A stretch of 64,000 nucleotides of DNA, taken from the NCBI GenBank assembly GCA_037893245.1, contig JBAIAA010000751.1, forward strand, positions 1,364,001-1,428,000, written 5' to 3'. Each line of letters starts with the position of its first letter. Position 1 is the stretch's first letter. Both the position numbers and the translations under genes were made by a program. Source of the stretch: Crossaster papposus (Eukaryota > Echinodermata > Asteroidea > Velatida > Solasteridae). Below the pieces are notes generated by a model. That model saw only the letters and a program-made list of their open reading frames with translations, was not told the DNA's origin and ran no database searches. This document shows, in pieces, positions 56,395-64,000 of the stretch.

Positions 56395-56736
56395 TTTTCC
56401 GGATTTATTTGTCAAAACGTCTGGTTTTGTTTTATTTTCTTGGTAGAACGATGAGGACCACCTTTTTTAACCAAAGCATTCAAATTTTAAATGGAGTTAA
56501 CAGTAGTCGTAAAGGCCAAGTGGTTAAAGAGTTGGACGTTATGGCGCCGAATATCTGTATCGCATTGAATATCCCGGGTACAAGTTCCTTCTAAGAAACA
56601 CGTTCTGCTGACCGATATGATAAATTTCAGCAGTATTTGTCCGTTTTCGGTTTCTTGTGTATTCCCTGCGCACCAAAAATTAATGAACGTTCTTGATCAT
56701 CTTACTGGGATCACGCCCAAAACAGCAAATTAAGGA

Positions 56737-56818
56737 GTCGTGGTGGCCGAGTGGTTAAGGCGTTGGACTCGAAATCCAATGGGATTTTCCCGCGCAGGTT
56801 CGAATCCTGTCTACGACG
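56737..56818 (+). tRNA. tRNA-Ser-CGA: tRNA-Ser (CGA), copy 67
   Basis: tRNA body unchanged; GACGATTACATT flank. Confidence 0.95.
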
Positions 56819-56914
56819 ATTACATTATTTTTGGTTTCTTTCACCGTGCTGTATTTCATGGTTTATACACCGTGTTATTTAATTTAAGACATTTAAGGTT
56901 GGCTTCTTCTAGCG

Positions 56915-57225
56915 GCCGGGTGTAGTAGCGTGCGCCTGTAATCCAGTGACACTAGGAGGCCGGGGTTGGTGAATCGCTTGAGGCCGGGAGCAATGTGGTG
57001 TCGTCCTGCTCATGACGATCGGGTGTCCAGGCTAAGCTCTGCATCGACATGGTAGGCCCGGCGGAGGTTGGGTACCATACCAGGTTGACTAAGGAGGGGT
57101 GTACCGGCTCAGGGCGGGTAACGCAGCAGGCAAAAGCTCCCATGTGGAGCAGTAAGCAGGATCACACTTGAGAATGGGAGGCTTCTCACAACCCGGACAA
57201 CATGGCGAGACCCAATTCTTTATTG
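56915..57225 (+). ncRNA. 7SL: SRP RNA, copy 68, interrupted terminator
   Basis: TATTGTTTTCC terminator, sister of the copy at 54982. Confidence 0.88.
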
Positions 57226-57567
57226 TTTTCCGGATTTATTTGTCAAAACGTCTGGTTTTGTTTTATTTTCTTGGTAGAACGATGAGGACCACCTTTTTTA
57301 ACCAAAGCATTCAAATTTTAAATGGAGTTAACAGTAGTCGTAAAGGCCAAGTGGTTAAAGAGTTGGACGTTATGGCGCCAAATATCTGTATCGCATTGAA
57401 TATCCCGGGTACAAGTTCCTTCTAAGAAACACGTTCTGCTGACCGATATGGTAAATTTCAGCAGTATTTGTCCGTTTTCGGTTTCTTGTGTATTCCCTGC
57501 GCACCAAAAACTAATGAACGTTCTTGATCATCTTACTGGGATCACGCCCAAAACAGCAAATTAAGGA

Positions 57568-57649
57568 GTCGTGGTGGCCGAGTGGTTAAGGCGTTGGACT
57601 CGAAATCCAATGGGATTTTCCCGCGCAGGTTCGAATCCTGTCTACGACG
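57568..57649 (+). tRNA. tRNA-Ser-CGA: tRNA-Ser (CGA), copy 68
   Basis: Reference type. Confidence 0.95.
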
Positions 57650-57745
57650 ATGACATTATTTTTGGTTTCTTTCACCGTGCTGTATTTCATGGTTTATACA
57701 CCGTGTTATTTAATTTAAGACATTTAAGGTTCGCTTCTTCTAGCG

Positions 57746-58056
57746 GCCGGGTGTAGTAGCGTGCGCCTGTAATCCAGTGACACTAGGAGGCCGGTGTTGG
57801 TGAATCGCTTGATGCCGGGAGCAATGTGGTGTCGTCCTGCTCATGACGATCGGGTGTCCAGGCTAAGCTCTGCATCGACATGGTAGGCCCGGCGGAGGTT
57901 GGGTACCATACCAGGTTGACTAAGGAGGGGTGTACCGGCTCAGGGCGGGTAACGCAGCAGGCAAAATCTCCCATGTGGAGCAGTAAGCAGGATCACACTT
58001 GAGAATGGGAGGCTTCTCACAACCCGGACAACATGGCGAGACCCAATTCTTTATTT
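57746..58056 (+). ncRNA. 7SL: SRP RNA, copy 69
   Basis: Three private changes: GGCCGGTGTTGG, CTTGATGCCGG and GCAAAATCTCCC; the last alters the 3' strand of the helix 8 base. Likely weakened. Confidence 0.85.
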
Positions 58057-58398
58057 TTTTCCGGATTTATTTGTCAAAACGTCTGGTTTTGTTTTATTTT
58101 CTTGGTAGAACGATGAGGACCACCTTTTTTAACCAAAGCATTCAAATTTTAAATGGAGTTAACAGTAGTCGTAAAGGCCAAGTGGTTAAAGAGTTGGACG
58201 TTATGGCGCCGAATATCTGTATCGCATTGAATATCCCAGGTACAAGTTCCTTCTAAGAAACACGTTCTGCTGACCGATATGGTAAATTTCAGCAGTATTT
58301 GTCCGTTTTCGGTTTCTTGTGTATTCCCTGCGCACCAAAAACTAATGAACGTTCTTGATCATCTTACTGGGATCACTCCCAAAACAGCAAATTAATGA

Positions 58399-58480
58399 GT
58401 CGTGGTGGCCGAGTGGTTAAGGCGTTGGACTCGAAATCCAATGGGATTTTCCCGCGCAGGTTCGAATCCTGTCTACGACG
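58399..58480 (+). tRNA. tRNA-Ser-CGA: tRNA-Ser (CGA), copy 69
   Basis: tRNA body unchanged; 5' flank ATTAATGA. Confidence 0.95.
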
Positions 58481-58576
58481 ATGACATTATTTTTGGTTTC
58501 TTTCACCGTGCTGTATTTCATGGTTTATACACCGTGTTATTTAATTTAAGACATTTAAGGTTCGCTTCTTCTAGCG

Positions 58577-58888
58577 GCCGGGTGTAGTAGCGTGCGCCTG
58601 TAATCCAGTGACACTAGGAGGCCGGGGTTGGTGAATCGCTTGAGGCCGGGAGCAATGTGGTGTCGTCCTGCTCATGACGATCGGGTGTCCAGGCTAAGCT
58701 CTGCATCGACATGGTAGGCCCGGCGGAGGTTGGGTACCATACCAGGTTGACTAAGGAGGGGTGTACCGGCTCAGGGCGGGTAACGCAGCAGGCAAGAGCT
58801 CCCATGTGGAGCAGTAAGCAGGATCACACTTGAGAATGGGAGGCTTCTCACAACCCGGACAACATGGCGAGACCCAATTCTTTATTTT
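58577..58888 (+). ncRNA. 7SL: SRP RNA, copy 70
   Basis: GGCAAGAGCTCC, and an eight-T terminator that makes this unit 832 bp. Confidence 0.88.
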
Positions 58889-59230
58889 TTTTCCGGATTT
58901 ATTTGTCAAAACGTCTGGTTTTGTTTTATTTTCTTGGTAGAACGATGAGGACCACCTTTTTTAACCAAAGCATTCAAATTTTAAATGGAGTTAACAGTAG
59001 TCGTAAAGGCCAAGTGGTTAAAGAGTTGGACGTTATGGCGCCAAATATCTGTATCGCATTGAATATCCCGGGTACAAGTTCCTTCTAAGAAACACGTTCT
59101 GCTGACCGATATGGTAAATTTCAGCAGTATTTGTCCGTTTTCGGTTTCTTGTGTATTCCCTGCGCACCAAAAACTAATGAACGTTCTTGATCATCTTACT
59201 GGGATCACGCCCAAAACAGCAAATTAAGGA

Positions 59231-59312
59231 GTCGTGGTGGCCGAGTGGTTAGGGCGTTGGACTGGAAATCCAATGGGATTTTCCCGCGCAGGTTCGAATC
59301 CTGTCTACGACG
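59231..59312 (+). tRNA. tRNA-Ser-GGA: tRNA-Ser, anticodon changed to GGA, copy 70
   Basis: The anticodon loop reads CTGGAAA instead of CTCGAAA, so the anticodon (59264-59266) is GGA, which would read UCC and UCU, still serine. A second change, GGTTAGGG for GGTTAAGG, lies in the D loop region. Stems, variable arm and discriminator are intact, so the gene could function and keep serine identity, which SerRS does not read from the anticodon. Eukaryotes normally read UCU/UCC with an AGA (inosine) anticodon. Private to this copy. Confidence 0.9.
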
Positions 59313-59408
59313 ATGACATTATTTTTGGTTTCTTTCACCGTGCTGTATTTCATGGTTTATACACCGTGTTATTTAATTTAAGACATTTAAGGTTCGCTTC
59401 TTCTAACG

Positions 59409-59719
59409 GCCGGGTGTAGTAGCGTGCGCCTGTAATCCAGTGACACTAGGAGGCCGGGGTTGGTGAATCGCTTGAGGCCGGGAGCAATGTGGTGTCGTCC
59501 TGCTCATGACGATCGGGTGTCCAGGCTAAGCTCTGCATCGACATGGTAGGCCCGGCGGAGGTTGGGTACCATACCAGGTTGACTAAGGAGGGGTGTACCG
59601 GCTCAGGGCGGGTAACGCAGCAGGCAAAAGCTCCCATGTGGAGCAGTAAGCAGGATCACACTTGAGAATGGGAGGCTTCTCACAACCCGGACAACATGGC
59701 GAGACCCAATTCTTTATTG
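59409..59719 (+). ncRNA. 7SL: SRP RNA, copy 71
   Basis: RNA body reference type; 5' flank CTAACG; terminator TATTGTTTTCC. Confidence 0.88.
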
Positions 59720-60061
59720 TTTTCCGGATTTATTTGTCAAAACGTCTGGTTTTGTTTTATTTTCTTGGTAGAACGATGAGGACCACCTTTTTTAACCAAA
59801 GCATTCAAATTTTAAATGGAGTTAACAGTAGTCGTAAAGGCCAAGTGGTTAAAGAGTTGGACGTTATGGCGCCGAATATCTGTATCGCATTGAATATCCC
59901 GGGTACAAGTTCCTTCTGAGAAACACGTTCTGCTGACCGATATGGTAAATTTCAGCAGTATTTGTCCGTTTTCGGTTTCTTGTGTATTCCCTGCGCACCA
60001 AAAACTAATGAACGTTCTTGATCATCTTACTGGGATCACGCCCAAAACAGCAAATTAAGGA

Positions 60062-60130
60062 GTCGTGGTGGTCGAGTGGTTAAGGCGTTGGACTCGAAAT
60101 CCAGCGCAGGTTCGAATCCTGTCTACGACG
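60062..60130 (+). pseudogene. tRNA-Ser-CGA: tRNA-Ser copy 71, variable arm deleted
   Basis: Only 69 nt: 13 nt spanning the end of the anticodon stem and most of the variable arm are missing (AAATCCAGCGCAGG). GGTCGAG for GGCCGAG also weakens the D stem. SerRS recognises the long variable arm, so serine charging should be lost although A and B boxes and terminator remain. Confidence 0.9.
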
Positions 60131-60226
60131 ATGACATTATTTTTGGTTTCTTTCACCGTGCTGTATTTCATGGTTTATACACCGTGTTATTTAATTTAAG
60201 ACATTTAAGGTTCGCTTCTTCTAGCG

Positions 60227-60537
60227 GCCGGGTGTAGTAGCGTGCGCCTGTAATCCAGTGACACTAGGAGGCCGGGGTTGGTGAATCGCTTGAGGCCGGG
60301 AGCAATGTGGTGTCGTCCTGCTCATGACGATCGGGTGTCCAGGCTAAGCTCTGCATCGACATGGTAGGCCCGGCGGAGGTTGGGTACCATACCAGGTTGA
60401 CTAAGGAGGGGTGTACCGGCTCAGGGCGGGTAACGCAGCAGGCAAAAGCTCCCATGTGGAGCAGTAAGCAGGATCACACTTGAGAATGGGAGGCTTCTCA
60501 CAACCCGGACAACATGGCGAGACCCAATTCTTTATTT
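60227..60537 (+). ncRNA. 7SL: SRP RNA, copy 72, last of the array
   Basis: Reference type with an intact T7 terminator. Its downstream spacer has ACCATCTTTTTT for ACCACCTTTTTT. Confidence 0.9.
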
Positions 60538-60648
60538 TTTTCCGGATTTATTTGTCAAAACGTCTGGTTTTGTTTTATTTTCTTGGTAGAACGATGAGGA
60601 CCATCTTTTTTAACCAAAGCATTCAAATTTTAAATGGAGTTAACAGTA

Positions 60649-60692
60649 GTCGTAAAGGCCAAGTGGTTAAAGAGTTGGACGTTATGGCGCCG
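60649..60692 (+). pseudogene. Last tRNA-like relic, cut off by the retroelement junction
   Basis: Follows the array sequence up to GTTATGGCGCCG at 60692, then switches to the 155-bp repeat of the DIRS-like material. Only the tRNA-Ser-like 5' half remains. Confidence 0.8.
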
Positions 60693-60847
60693 AAGTTACT
60701 TTTCTTTTCGTTATCGCACGACAGGTGTACTGCGCTCATTAGAGCGCATTCTTATGTATTATGTAATACATTCCAACATAGCCGTATATAATAACGGGGA
60801 GTTGACTATTCTAGTCACTCTCGGTTGAGCAGCTAATAACCTCGCTT
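60693..60847 (+). repeat. 155-bp direct repeat, copy 1 (element left end)
   Basis: Identical by eye to 62720-62874. It starts AAGTTACTTTTC exactly at the array junction. It contains TGCGCTC-ATTA-GAGCGCA (7-bp hairpin) and ATGTATTA-TG-TAATACAT (8-bp near-palindrome), then AT-rich sequence. It could be a terminal repeat of the retroelement and hold promoter or recombination sites; this is inferred from position and duplication. Confidence 0.82.
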
Positions 60848-60894
60848 CACGTACCATTGTACTCGTATCGCCTGTATTCGACACATAGAAAGAC

Positions 60895-61539
60895 ATGATG
60901 TCCAGCCCGGACGACGCCTCAAACCAGGATATTTTGCTCGCAATAAGGCAACTAGCGAGCTCCATAGACACTAAGGTTGAGTCTGCTTTTAAGAAGCAAC
61001 GCACGGAAGGAGACGTCGAATTCAAGAGTGACGGCAACAAGGACCAGTTTAAGCACGCACTAAAAATTGAGGCGTTGACCGAATCGTCCATAGCTTCACT
61101 TAATGTCGACGACATCGACGGAGCCAAAGAGCTACTCCAGTCATTACTGGATACCGTCAAGCAACGTAAGAAGCTCATCAAGCTCGCAGACCGCTCTTCT
61201 CAAGGATGGGCAACGGTCAAAGAATACGTCACCGACGGCCTTGCAGACAACTCGGACGACGAAAAAAGGCTCAAGAAGGCAGAAAAGTCAGCGGCCGCCA
61301 AGAAAGCAGAGCATACGAAGAAGGCCAAGCCCGAGTCTCGTCAGTTTCCTACACGTCCGGCTGCTGCTTCTTATTCTTTTCGCCCCTTCGGGGCCAGTAC
61401 CGCTTACCGCTCAGAATACCGCACATGTTTCCAGTGCGGCATCACCGGCCATGTCCGCACCAGCTGCCCCTCCCTACGAGCACTCCGGCAGACAAGACCA
61501 CCAGCAGTTCCTGGAGTCCCCGACACAGCCCGCCTATAG
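60895..61539 (+). CDS. gag-like protein with CCHC zinc knuckle
   Basis: A 214-residue frame starting at tandem ATGs (60895 and 60898). The N-terminal half is helical and charged, with KALKIEALTESSIASL-type and LLDTVKQRKKLIKLADRSS-type segments, then a GW-TV-EY block and a DDEKRLKKAEKSAAAKK lysine-rich stretch, followed by CFQCGITGHVRTSC (residues 178-191), a CX2CX4HX4C zinc knuckle. This order is typical of the gag region of DIRS-like elements in invertebrates, and the protein should package element RNA. The reading frame switches to pol (+1) just after the knuckle, so the last ~20 residues may be out of frame. Either the two frames overlap naturally, a ribosomal shift is used, or a single-base indel separates them. 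Confidence 0.75.
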   Translation: MMSSPDDASNQDILLAIRQLASSIDTKVESAFKKQRTEGDVEFKSDGNKDQFKHALKIEALTESSIASLNVDDIDGAKELLQSLLDTVKQRKKLIKLADRSSQGWATVKEYVTDGLADNSDDEKRLKKAEKSAAAKKAEHTKKAKPESRQFPTRPAAASYSFRPFGASTAYRSEYRTCFQCGITGHVRTSCPSLRALRQTRPPAVPGVPDTARL

Positions 61540-62221
61540 AGACTGGGAGCTTGAAGCACCCTCTAAGGATGAGACGGCCAAAGACGTCCCCTTGGGAGTT
61601 AAAGGTAAACTGAAACCGTGTGTTTCGTATTGGAGAGATTGCCTTGAAGCTAATCATTTTATATTAGATGTCATAGATTCAGGTTACAAGCTACCATTTT
61701 ATTTGGAGCCCCCGCCCGTTAACCTGAAAAATAATAAGTCTAGTTTAGATAATTCTCACTTCGTTGAGACGGCCATTGCTGATTTAATCCGCAAACAGTG
61801 CATAATCGAAACTGCTTCCATTCCGTATTGTTGTAATCCTTTGACCGTGGCCGAAGGAAAGAAACTCCGTTTGGTACTCGATTTAAGACACCCAAATAAG
61901 TTTCTTTGGAAAAACAAATTCAAATATGAAGACTTGAACCATATTGCCCCATCACTAGACCACGACCAATTCTATTTTTCATTTGACCTAGAATCTGGTT
62001 ATCACCACGTTGATATTTTTCAACCACATCAACAATACTTGGGTTTTTCTTGGCATCACCATAATTCGATTTTGAAATATTACACGTTCACAGTTCTTCC
62101 GTTTGGCCTAAGCAGTGCTTGTCATTTGTTCACCAAACTCAACAGACCACTTGTAAATTTCTGGCGTAGACAAGGAATCCAATCATTCATGTACATAGAT
62201 GACGGCCTCATAATCACCTGA
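61469..62221 (+). pseudogene. Reverse transcriptase (pol) fragment, DIRS-like
   Basis: The frame is +1 relative to gag; the open frame extends upstream to 61103, but that part overlaps gag and is not believed. Visible blocks: DWELEAP, VKGKLKPCVSYWRDCLEANH, KLRLVLDLRHPNK, motif A FDLESGYHHVD (61982 onward; catalytic Asp), motif B LPFGLSSA (62096-62119), a WRRQGI spacer and motif C YIDDG (62192-62206; catalytic Asp pair). All three catalytic aspartates are present. TGA at 62219-62221 stops it six codons after YIDD, and no thumb, RNase H or continuation in another frame is recognisable. It copies element RNA in the intact family; here it is probably dead. Confidence 0.82.
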
Positions 62222-62719
62222 TCTTAATTCCGCAAATACCAACAGGCCGATGATATGTCCAGACGGCATACATTTTCATTCCAGGGTAGTAGATTGGAGA
62301 TCAATGTATATTTCTTTTACCCCTCCCACATTGGGTTCAAACTCGGTATTTCAGACGAAGCCTTTTTTCTCGTGTTTGATCTTGAGATTCGAATACAAGA
62401 TCCCAGACCGCACATTTTGCACATGATAGCTTAGATACGGGCTGTTAAAAGCAAATGCCGATTTGCGTGCATTATTGAAACGGTTGTTTATAACCATAGG
62501 AACCGTGAGTGTTCCACCTGTGTATATAGCCGTTTAGGCTTTCCCCTTTCTTTGGCGTTCTCGTATGTGTAGGTTGCGAGGCAACAAGCCGCCCCGCCAT
62601 ACCAATCGTTCTCCAATGTTGTTTCCACTGCTTTTATTTTATTAATTGTCATGTTTATTTGGTAACATGAGGGAGATTTAGAAAAGAAAATTATTTTCTG
62701 ACGGAAGTATGGAGGAAGA
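62222..62719. other. Decayed or unrecognised retroelement sequence
   Basis: No convincing frame. It could be eroded pol or a non-coding internal region. A 92-codon open frame on the minus strand overlaps the 155-bp repeat and has no recognisable content. The base composition changes to AT-rich near 62630-62720. Confidence 0.45.
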
Positions 62720-62874
62720 AAGTTACTTTTCTTTTCGTTATCGCACGACAGGTGTACTGCGCTCATTAGAGCGCATTCTTATGTATTATGTAATACATTC
62801 CAACATAGCCGTATATAATAACGGGGAGTTGACTATTCTAGTCACTCTCGGTTGAGCAGCTAATAACCTCGCTT
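62720..62874 (+). repeat. 155-bp direct repeat, copy 2
   Basis: Exact copy of 60693-60847 by eye, in the same orientation. It is followed by different sequence (CCCATAGCCCGCCC instead of CACGTACCATTG). It may be the start of a second element, or the internal copy of a split direct repeat as in PAT/Ngaro-type DIRS elements. Confidence 0.82.
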
Positions 62875-63080
62875 TCCCATAGCCCGCCCATTCCCCAAAA
62901 GCGACAGTACATAGCAGTACTTTAATACATAGACTTGATCGGAAAAGGGGGGGCGCGACCCTCGTCCAACGTCCAGGTCGCGTCCACGGTTCCTCCCACG
63001 TGGGGGTTTTACGTGGCCACCGAGTGCTGAGCCCTACGGTTCAGACTGACGTTGGGCGCCGAGAAAGTCTAACCCTCCTC
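62875..63080. other. GC-rich non-coding stretch
   Basis: No gene seen. It contains a G7 run, a CGCGACC (62954-62960) / GGTCGCG (62976-62982) hairpin with a 15-nt loop, and the palindrome CCCACGTGGG (62995-63004). These could be terminal or promoter structures of the element. Confidence 0.45.
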
Positions 63081-63085
63081 CCTTT

Positions 63086-63290
63086 CATTGTCGTTCCCTT
63101 CACGGGTAACGAAAGCAAATTGTGTTGCTTTGTTCAATTTTTACATTGCATTAATGTCAACCTCTTTATGGTATCGAAATCAAATTGTTCTGCCTTGATG
63201 ATTCATTTTGCAAACCGCAGTTTTTATACTGCATTAATGTCGACCCCCTTTTGCGGGTTCTGAAAGCAAATTTTGCTGTTTGTTTATTTG
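63086..63290 (+). repeat. Three degenerate tandem repeats before the recombinase frame
   Basis: Three related blocks contain CATT-AATGTC, a CCCTT-GGG core and CGAAAGCAAATTGT-like ends, with aligned GTC at about 63090, 63156 and 63239, so spacings are about 66 and 83 bp. The stretch ends in a pyrimidine-rich run and TTGCAG (63300-63305), which resembles a 3' splice site. Confidence 0.55.
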
Positions 63291-63305
63291 TTTTCTAAAT
63301 TGCAG

Positions 63306-64000
63306 ATAAATGGATAGAACTATCCAAAGGCCTTGATGACCCCGACCTGCGACATATCGCCCTTAACCTCTTCCCGACACTACTCATGTCGGCAAACTAA
63401 GGCACCCATCTACTGCAAAAAAGTACAGCGCATCCTGGAGAAAGTGGGAGTCATGGGCATCAACCAAGATCGGAGTGACAGTTTTTACAGTACAACCGCT
63501 CGATTTTGCCCTCTACCTATCGTCACTCCTCCCATGCATGCAGAAATCTGTAGCAGACTCCGCCTCAGCCGCAGTCAACTGGGTACATAGTTTAGCCGGA
63601 TTACCATCACCCACAGGCAATCCATTGGTCAAGATGACACTACAAGGCTACAGGAGGATAACGGCATCAACTCCAAAGAGAAAAGAACCTGTGACACCCG
63701 AGATGATGGCAAACCTGTACAAAGCGCACGGGCACTCCGACGCAGGACTGGACGACTTGCGCATATTGTTCACGTGCTTTGTTAGCTATGCTGGTTTTCT
63801 TCGTTACAATGACATTAGCAATGTAAGAAGAATAGATTGTAACATTTTGGACTGATACAGGCTCGTTATTCACCTAACCAAGTCCAAAACTGACCAGTTC
63901 CGTCAAGGTTCTGATATCACTATCGGCAGAACATTTAAACCAACCTGCCCGGTCGTTATTATACCGAGCGATACTTCAAAGCCTTGGGTGACCCAGTCAA
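63306..64000 (+). pseudogene. Tyrosine recombinase (DIRS-like integrase), broken and cut by the window end
   Basis: The expected order of the family is visible in two frames. The first frame (63311-63397) has the LDDPDLRHIA segment. After a one-base shift around 63388-63400 the second frame carries an STAKKY-SWRKW-SWA N-terminal core, VHSLAGLPSPTGNP, a KRKEPVTPE linker, DDLRILFTCFVSYAGFLRYN with the catalytic Arg (63802-63804), and TKSKTDQFRQG, typical of DIRS/Ngaro recombinases. A TGA at 63853-63855 interrupts the second frame, which then stays open to 64000. The His-x-x-Arg and Tyr boxes lie beyond the window. The intact enzyme would integrate the circular DNA copy. Confidence 0.78.

Larger units (their letters stand above)
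1..60692 (+). repeat. Tandem array of SRP RNA + tRNA-Ser(CGA) units, 831/833 bp period
   Basis: The same unit repeats head to tail from base 1, so the left end lies outside the window, to 60692. The tRNA start-to-start distance is 831 bp in most units. It is 833 bp where the SRP RNA carries a CC insertion, 1719 bp across the LINE (831+888), 1102 bp across the MITE (831+271), 832 bp where one T is added at the SRP terminator, and 818 bp between the last two SRP RNA copies, where the last tRNA has lost 13 nt. Unit order is SRP RNA, T-run terminator, AT-rich spacer, tRNA-like relic, spacer, tRNA-Ser, T-run terminator, about 95 bp, next SRP RNA. Every unit is on the + strand. Units differ at scattered single bases that recur in blocks, which points to unequal exchange and local block duplication rather than independent insertions. 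Confidence 0.97.
60693..62719 (+). mobile_element. DIRS-like (tyrosine recombinase) retroelement, left part
   Basis: Begins at the array junction with the 155-bp repeat, followed by a gag-like frame with a zinc knuckle and an overlapping reverse transcriptase frame. The pol style (conserved CVSYWRD block, LRLVLDLR, FDLESGYHH, LPFGLSSA, YIDDG) is that of DIRS-order elements abundant in cnidarians and other invertebrates. RNase H and tyrosine recombinase are not found in this segment, so it is incomplete. DIRS-type elements insert without target duplication, consistent with the bare junction at 60692/60693. Confidence 0.72.

Noticed and set aside
82-60455. Repeated open frames of about 61, 63, 77 and 85 codons in every unit, on both strands
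   Set aside because: They overlay the tRNA and SRP RNA genes or their spacers, many start at non-ATG codons, single-base changes in some units open or close them, and no protein family is recognisable. They are by-products of the repeat.
1-60692. CRISPR array or bacterial repeat
   Set aside because: The unit is 831 bp, contains eukaryotic SRP RNA with an Alu domain and a tRNA without encoded CCA, and has no spacer-repeat alternation or cas genes.
1-60692. Ordinary centromeric satellite
   Set aside because: Each unit holds intact pol III genes with promoters and terminators; satellite behaviour (higher-order blocks) is present but does not explain the gene content.
60634-60828. Short frames across the array-retroelement junction
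   Set aside because: They join array spacer to the 155-bp repeat and exist only because of the junction.
60759-61181. 140-codon minus-strand frame opposite gag
   Set aside because: Antisense shadow of the gag frame, with the serine and leucine-rich composition typical of such shadows.
62488-62766. 92-codon protein on the minus strand
   Set aside because: It runs through the 155-bp repeat, has no recognisable motif, and lies in decayed retroelement sequence.

Overview
This window is eukaryotic nuclear DNA, most likely from a marine invertebrate. An anthozoan cnidarian is my best guess, at low confidence. It rests on the mix of CR1/L2-type LINE, DIRS-like tyrosine-recombinase retroelement and hAT-like MITE, and on the metazoan form of the RNA genes. 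There is no protein-coding host gene in the window.

Positions 1-60692 are one head-to-tail tandem array, already running at base 1. The unit is 831 bp, or 833 bp in a variant class. Each unit carries two RNA polymerase III genes on the + strand. One is a full-length SRP (7SL) RNA of about 310 nt with both Alu and S domains. The other is an 82-nt intronless tRNA-Ser with anticodon CGA. A degenerate tRNA-like segment lies between SRP RNA and tRNA and looks like a decayed relative of the same tRNA-Ser. In unit order: SRP RNA, terminator, AT-rich spacer with the tRNA-like relic, tRNA-Ser, terminator, about 95 bp, next SRP RNA. I count 72 SRP RNA copies (one split by a MITE) and 71 tRNA-Ser copies (one with an anticodon change, one with its variable arm deleted). 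The many short open frames in the array sit across these RNA genes and are not believed.

The units are not identical. Marker bases show higher-order blocks of four units (about 3.32 kb) repeated at 7-13 kb, 16.5-26.5 kb and 48-55 kb, and a two-unit duplication at 54-57.5 kb. A distinct SRP RNA subfamily with a CC insertion in the S domain dominates 33-48 kb. Two mobile elements interrupt the array: a 5'-truncated CR1/L2-type LINE (4151-5030) in a tRNA-SRP spacer, and a 263-bp foldback MITE (55995-56257) inside an SRP RNA gene with a perfect 8-bp target duplication.

The array ends at 60692, inside a tRNA-like relic. From there to 64000 the window holds DIRS-like retroelement material: a 155-bp repeat, a gag-like frame with a CCHC zinc knuckle, an overlapping reverse transcriptase frame ending just past the YIDD box, a decayed stretch, a second exact copy of the 155-bp repeat, a GC-rich and repeat-bearing stretch, and a broken tyrosine recombinase frame running off the end. 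The outermost array units carry the most damage to their RNA genes, as expected at an array edge.
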